This document shows positions 25,421-28,721 of a stretch of 28,721 bases of DNA, piece after piece (the first letter of the stretch is position 1; every line of letters begins with the position of its first letter). Made by a program: the position numbers and the translations under genes. The DNA is from CAYNYI01 sp964401455 (GTDB taxonomy: Bacteria > Fibrobacterota > OXYB2-FULL-49-7 > CAYNYI01), in assembly GCA_964401455.1 (NCBI GenBank), contig CAYNYI010000031.1, forward strand, positions 1-28,721, written 5' to 3'. The notes beneath the pieces were generated by a model. It was given only the letters and a program-made list of their open reading frames with translations. It had not been told where the DNA came from and did no database searches.

Positions 25421-26434
25421 ATGAAAATTGTATTCTTCATTTATGTTTTTTTTCTGGCCCAGAGCTATGGCGCTCCGTCAGACGCAGGCTCGGATAATTT
25501 TGAGTTTTTAAGACTGGGTCATAATGCTCGTCCAATGGCTATGGGAGGAGCTTATACCGCCGCGTCCGGGCATGACGGACTTTATTGGAATCCTGCCAGT
25601 ATCTCAGGTGTGTCCGGTAATGTCTTTATGTTATCCTACAGAAATTATGTTCTCGACACAGAGTCCGGTTTTCCCGCGCTTATTTTTGATCTCGGTAAAA
25701 AAGGCAGGGCCGCTTTCGGCCTTAACTATTTTAACGGCGGAGATTTTTATTACACAGACCAGTTTGGTGTCTCAAACGGAAATTTCAACTATATAGATAT
25801 TGCGCCTTTTGTTTCTTACGCCAGAACTATTTTCAGTTATTTCGACGCGGGCGCCAATTTTAAAATAATACGGTCATCCGTAAACGGAGACAATCTTGAC
25901 ATGAATTCAACCGCTTTCTCGGTTGATTTTGGCGGTATTTACCGTCCCGCGATGTTCAAGCGTGTAGTTTTCGGAATGGTCTTGAAGGACGCAGGATTTG
26001 TTAAGAGCGGTTTTACAGGGTCCGGTGATGGTCAGACCCTTCCGACGACTTTAAAATTCGGTTTGAAGTATTCACCTGTCAATATCAGGAAGCTTTCTGT
26101 AAACCTCGATTTACACGCTCCTTTCCGCGGTTATTATGAATATAGAGGCGGACTGGAATATCAGATAGACCGTAATTTTTCAGTAATGGGCGGCTACAGG
26201 CTGGCCCATCAGCAGGTTAAAGAAGTTTTTTCTTTTTTCACCGCTGACAACATTTCAGAAGAAGAAACCGCGCCTGAGCAGTTTTATACCTGGTCTATGG
26301 GTTGCGGAATGAACTTCGGCAGGTTCCTGGCCGATGTCGCGGTCTTTAATACCGATTTTCAGATATGCTATGAGTTATCAGTCTCCAGATATTTCAATTC
26401 TCAGAAAAACAGCGACGATTCTCCTGATAAATAA
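25421..26434 (+). CDS. PorV/PorQ (UPF0164)-family outer-membrane protein
   Basis: A signal peptide (MKIVFFIYVFFLAQSYGA) leads into the family hallmark near residues 30-60: LRLGHNARPMAMGGAYTA and DGLYWNPASI. The rest shows regular barrel strands with alternating residues. PorV/PorQ-family proteins share the FadL barrel fold; PorV in Bacteroidota carries cargo for type IX secretion. Whether this one does so cannot be told from the window. No ribosome site is obvious. It starts 38 bases after the LolA-like gene and ends exactly next to the hisG stop on the other strand, without any spacer. Confidence 0.85.
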   Translation: MKIVFFIYVFFLAQSYGAPSDAGSDNFEFLRLGHNARPMAMGGAYTAASGHDGLYWNPASISGVSGNVFMLSYRNYVLDTESGFPALIFDLGKKGRAAFGLNYFNGGDFYYTDQFGVSNGNFNYIDIAPFVSYARTIFSYFDAGANFKIIRSSVNGDNLDMNSTAFSVDFGGIYRPAMFKRVVFGMVLKDAGFVKSGFTGSGDGQTLPTTLKFGLKYSPVNIRKLSVNLDLHAPFRGYYEYRGGLEYQIDRNFSVMGGYRLAHQQVKEVFSFFTADNISEEETAPEQFYTWSMGCGMNFGRFLADVAVFNTDFQICYELSVSRYFNSQKNSDDSPDK

Positions 26435-27304
26435 TTATTTGACCACTTTATTCAGAGGATACTCTATTATGTCTTCGGCGCCATGCTTTTTCAGTTTAGG
26501 TATTATCTCTCTGACTGTTTTTTCCTGAAGCACCGATTCAACGGCGGACCAGCCTCCTCCGCTTAAGGCGGAGACAGTCGGTTTATGAAGTGATGGTAAA
26601 ATTTCCAGGGCTTTTTTAAGGTTTTTGTCAGCGATATTCAGTTTGAGACCGACTAAAGCGGAGGCTTCGAGCGCCCCCTTCAGAAGCATGGCGATGTTTT
26701 CGATTTTTTCTTTCTTATTTTTCGTCCGGAGGCTTTTTTTATTGGCTATAAAACGGTTTTTTACTTCCATAAGCTCATCGATTATACGAAGATTGTTTGC
26801 CCGCAGGCTGCTGCCGGTTTCGGTTATTTCTACAATCGCGTCCGCGAGATGAGGCGGTTTAACCTCTGTCGCTCCCCAGGAAAACGAGACTTCAGCTTTA
26901 ACCTTTTTTGACCGAAGATATTTTTTTGTGACATTTACAAGCTCGGTGGCGATTTTCTTACCTGAAAGCTGTTCCGGTTTTCTGATTCTTGAGTTTTCCG
27001 GTACGGCAAGGACCCATCTGCATGCCCGGGAGGTCTGTTTGGAATACACCATATCACAAATTCCCGCGACATCGGCTGAATTATCGAGTATCCAGTCAGA
27101 ACCGGTTATTCCGCAGTCAATAACCCCCTCTTCGACATAGCGTGCCATTTCCTGAGCCCGTATAAGCATGCATTCGATATCCGGGTCATCAATTGAGGGA
27201 AAATAGGAACGCGATGATACGCTTATCTCCCATCCCGCTTTTCTAAATAATTTTACAGTCTGGTCCTGAAGGCTGCCTTTTGGGATACCGAGTTTGAGCT
27301 TCAT
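26435..27304 (-). CDS. hisG: ATP phosphoribosyltransferase, long form
   Basis: HisG makes the first committed compound of histidine synthesis, PR-ATP, from ATP and PRPP. Motifs include LGIPKGSLQ, CGITGSDWI, KKIATELVNVTKKYL, WGATEVKPPHLADAIVEITETGSSLRAN and the C-terminal PTVSALSGGGWSAVESV regulatory domain. This is the long, histidine-feedback-controlled form (about 290 residues), not the short form that needs HisZ. The start is ATG 27304, preceded by AAAAAGGAG nine bases upstream; ATG 27328 would have no ribosome site. No other his gene is present here. Its end abuts the end of the PorV-like gene. Confidence 0.97.
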   Translation of the reverse strand: MKLKLGIPKGSLQDQTVKLFRKAGWEISVSSRSYFPSIDDPDIECMLIRAQEMARYVEEGVIDCGITGSDWILDNSADVAGICDMVYSKQTSRACRWVLAVPENSRIRKPEQLSGKKIATELVNVTKKYLRSKKVKAEVSFSWGATEVKPPHLADAIVEITETGSSLRANNLRIIDELMEVKNRFIANKKSLRTKNKKEKIENIAMLLKGALEASALVGLKLNIADKNLKKALEILPSLHKPTVSALSGGGWSAVESVLQEKTVREIIPKLKKHGAEDIIEYPLNKVVK

Positions 27305-27343
27305 TTTACCGAACTCCTTTTTAATCATTGAAATTTCAAATTT

Positions 27344-27372
27344 AAGATAAATAATATTGGTACAACTGTCAA
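27344..27372 (-). promoter_or_regulatory. Candidate hisG promoter
   Basis: On the minus strand a perfect TTGACA (27372-27367) is 17 bases from TATCTT (27349-27344). A perfect TTGAAATTTCAA dyad (27339-27328) lies just downstream, near the start site, and could be an operator. Confidence 0.6.
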
Positions 27373-27377
27373 TCAGG

Positions 27378-27406
27378 TTACATTTTTTTGTATGGGAACC
27401 TATAAT
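27378..27406 (+). promoter_or_regulatory. Candidate promoter of the FecR-domain gene
   Basis: A perfect TATAAT (27401-27406) follows TTACAT (27378-27383) with a 17-base spacer; GTTACA with 18 bases is an equal alternative. It is back-to-back with the hisG promoter, only 5 bases apart at the upstream ends. Confidence 0.6.
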
Positions 27407-27451
27407 AAAGTATATTTAACATCTGATAATCAACCGTTTAAAGGTAGTCTG

Positions 27452-28721
27452 ATGCACCTTAAATTTATTATACCGGTTTTCGCCCTTTTCTTGTATATTT
27501 CAGCGGTGCGAACGCAGGCCGAACCCCCTGATATTAAGACCACCGATATTTCAGGGGTGGTTCAGATACAAAGAGAAGGTACAAAGAAATGGGCCGAATA
27601 TTCATTCGCTTCTGTACCGCGGGATAACGATATTATCAAAACATCCTTTAAAGCTTCGGTGCAAATACGTATCGCCGGCACTTCTGTTTTGACTCTCGGC
27701 GCCAATTCAAAAGTTCTCATAAACTATTCCGACGGGCTTCGTCAAAATAAATGGGACTTTACGGTTACCGTATTTGAGGGAGCTCTGTACAGCGATATCG
27801 GGGAAAATCTGAATTATACATTGTATTCAGCTACGTCGGTCACTAAAGGCGAAAATCTTCAGATCAGCATGATCGTTGACGGTTCCACCGGTGAGAGCGT
27901 GTTCCATGCTTTCGAAGGCAGAGCGGTATTGAAAAACATTACACTGCGTCAGCAGAAATGGGTGGCCGCTTCCGAAAAAAGCATAATTGAGGCAAACAGT
28001 CCGCCTACCGACCCTGTTTCTATAAACAATAAAGATATTAATATTATGTCAAAATTCTACGGCTCGGATTTTATAAGCAAGAAGGTGGCGGAAAACGCTA
28101 TTGACCCTGAAGTTACTTCAACGCTTGAGACCGCGCAAGCTAAAAGCACCGAATTAAGCGGCAAGCTACGGCTTGAGGATTTTATGTTTGACGGTAAATA
28201 TAAACCGCTTTTTGATTACAGTACCATAATTAAAAAAATCCGGGCATATGAGAGAGAAAAGTTCAAAATGATAAATACACCTGAATACGGTGATTATTTC
28301 GGGCCTTTTTCCCGTATCCTCGAAACCAGAATTCTGAGTACTAATAATAATGGTGTTTCCTACCTTGATGTAATAGTTTCACCGGGGATTAAATGGAAAA
28401 ATTTCAGTCTTTCTTTGAATCTTCCTTTCAAGACAAGCGGAGCGGGGCAGACAGGACTCTGGATGTACGGTCTGCCGGGGGTGCTTGACAAGATAAATTT
28501 TTTCAGGGCGGACCTCGGGAGGAACTACTTTTATATAGGCGGGATTGAAAGCCTGACTACGGGAAGCGGACTTGTAATGAACGGTTATTCAAACCAGTCC
28601 CGGTCATCGGTATATCATACCAAAGGGCTTGAGATACAGTTTATCAAAGGTAATCTTCTCTTCAGGCAGATAATCGGAGATATCTCTGATATGGCCCCGC
28701 TTGTTACCTCGATAGGAGTTG
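27452..28721 (+). CDS. FecR-domain protein with C-terminal barrel-like region (3' end outside window)
   Basis: The frame runs to the right edge without a stop, so the gene continues. Its ATG has AAAGGTAG 4 bases upstream. A signal peptide ends near residue 24. Residues about 30-160 look like a FecR domain: SGVVQIQREGTKKW, RDNDIIKTSFKASVQIRI, LTLGANSKVLI, FTVTVFEGAL and a later FHAFEGRAVL. FecR modules are found on envelope proteins and bind sigma regulators or glycans. After a linker (about residues 180-290), the protein becomes strand-rich with FSLSLNLPFKTSG, RNYFYIGGIES and GLEIQFIKGNLL, like an outer-membrane barrel. FecR plus barrel is an unusual combination, but the end is missing, so the barrel is only inferred. 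Confidence 0.8.
   Translation, partial: MHLKFIIPVFALFLYISAVRTQAEPPDIKTTDISGVVQIQREGTKKWAEYSFASVPRDNDIIKTSFKASVQIRIAGTSVLTLGANSKVLINYSDGLRQNKWDFTVTVFEGALYSDIGENLNYTLYSATSVTKGENLQISMIVDGSTGESVFHAFEGRAVLKNITLRQQKWVAASEKSIIEANSPPTDPVSINNKDINIMSKFYGSDFISKKVAENAIDPEVTSTLETAQAKSTELSGKLRLEDFMFDGKYKPLFDYSTIIKKIRAYEREKFKMINTPEYGDYFGPFSRILETRILSTNNNGVSYLDVIVSPGIKWKNFSLSLNLPFKTSGAGQTGLWMYGLPGVLDKINFFRADLGRNYFYIGGIESLTTGSGLVMNGYSNQSRSSVYHTKGLEIQFIKGNLLFRQIIGDISDMAPLVTSIGV

Noticed and set aside
26558..26575. Small hairpin CTCCGC / GCGGAG within hisG
   Set aside because: Six base pairs inside coding sequence without a following T-run on either strand; not a credible terminator.
1..28721. tRNA, rRNA, CRISPR or insertion sequence
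   Set aside because: Read by eye, no cloverleaf, repeat-spacer array, transposase motif or rRNA core was found; a dedicated search could still reveal a small RNA.

Overview
The window looks like an ordinary chromosomal stretch of a Gram-negative, envelope-rich bacterium. The evidence is several predicted outer-membrane beta-barrels, a PorV/PorQ-type protein, a FecR-domain surface protein, a predicted TPR lipoprotein and a very large exported TPR protein. The mix of long-form HisG, a CotH/VTC polyphosphate-polymerase pair, an NSS symporter with a tiny subunit, PASTA without a kinase and a possible LolA-like (DUF4292-like) protein suggests a lineage near the Fibrobacterota/FCB group or the spirochaetes. 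This is inference from gene content; no rRNA or marker tree is available. I see no tRNA or rRNA gene, CRISPR array, IS element or phage gene. No stretch over 300 bases lacks a gene.

Layout. (1) Bases 2-2982, plus strand: the 3' part of a CotH-type kinase fused to a beta-helix, then a VTC-domain polyphosphate polymerase that appears to start at CTG. (2) 2988-4693, minus strand: an NSS (LeuT-fold) sodium symporter whose frame is cut by tandem TAA TAA just after TM10, the separately encoded TM11-12 piece, and a 49-residue MetS-like subunit. (3) 4807-7874, plus: a RACo-like ferredoxin/ASKHA ATPase translationally coupled to a hybrid histidine kinase, ending in a strong nested hairpin. (4) 14348-7910, minus: purC, purH, topA, then an outer-membrane protein with its own promoter and an operator-like dyad. 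(5) 14534-16795, plus: pdxA, then a small HTH protein overlapping an AmgK-like sugar kinase. (6) 16898-26434, plus: a tightly packed seven-gene envelope block: exported AMIN-like protein, 1199-residue TPR protein, Crp-family regulator, membrane PASTA protein, TPR lipoprotein, LolA-like protein, PorV/PorQ-like barrel. (7) hisG on the minus strand, and divergently a FecR-domain protein that runs off the right edge.

How it fits together. Regions 4 and parts of 5 and 7 are housekeeping: purine synthesis, DNA supercoiling, vitamin B6 and histidine. The most promising uncharacterised system is region 6, where structural TPR, PASTA and porin-like proteins share an apparent operon with a cyclic-nucleotide-type regulator embedded by overlapping starts and stops. 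The most unusual single observation is the split symporter in region 2. Its break falls exactly between the ten-helix LeuT core and the accessory helices, while the downstream piece stays open and coupled to the small subunit.
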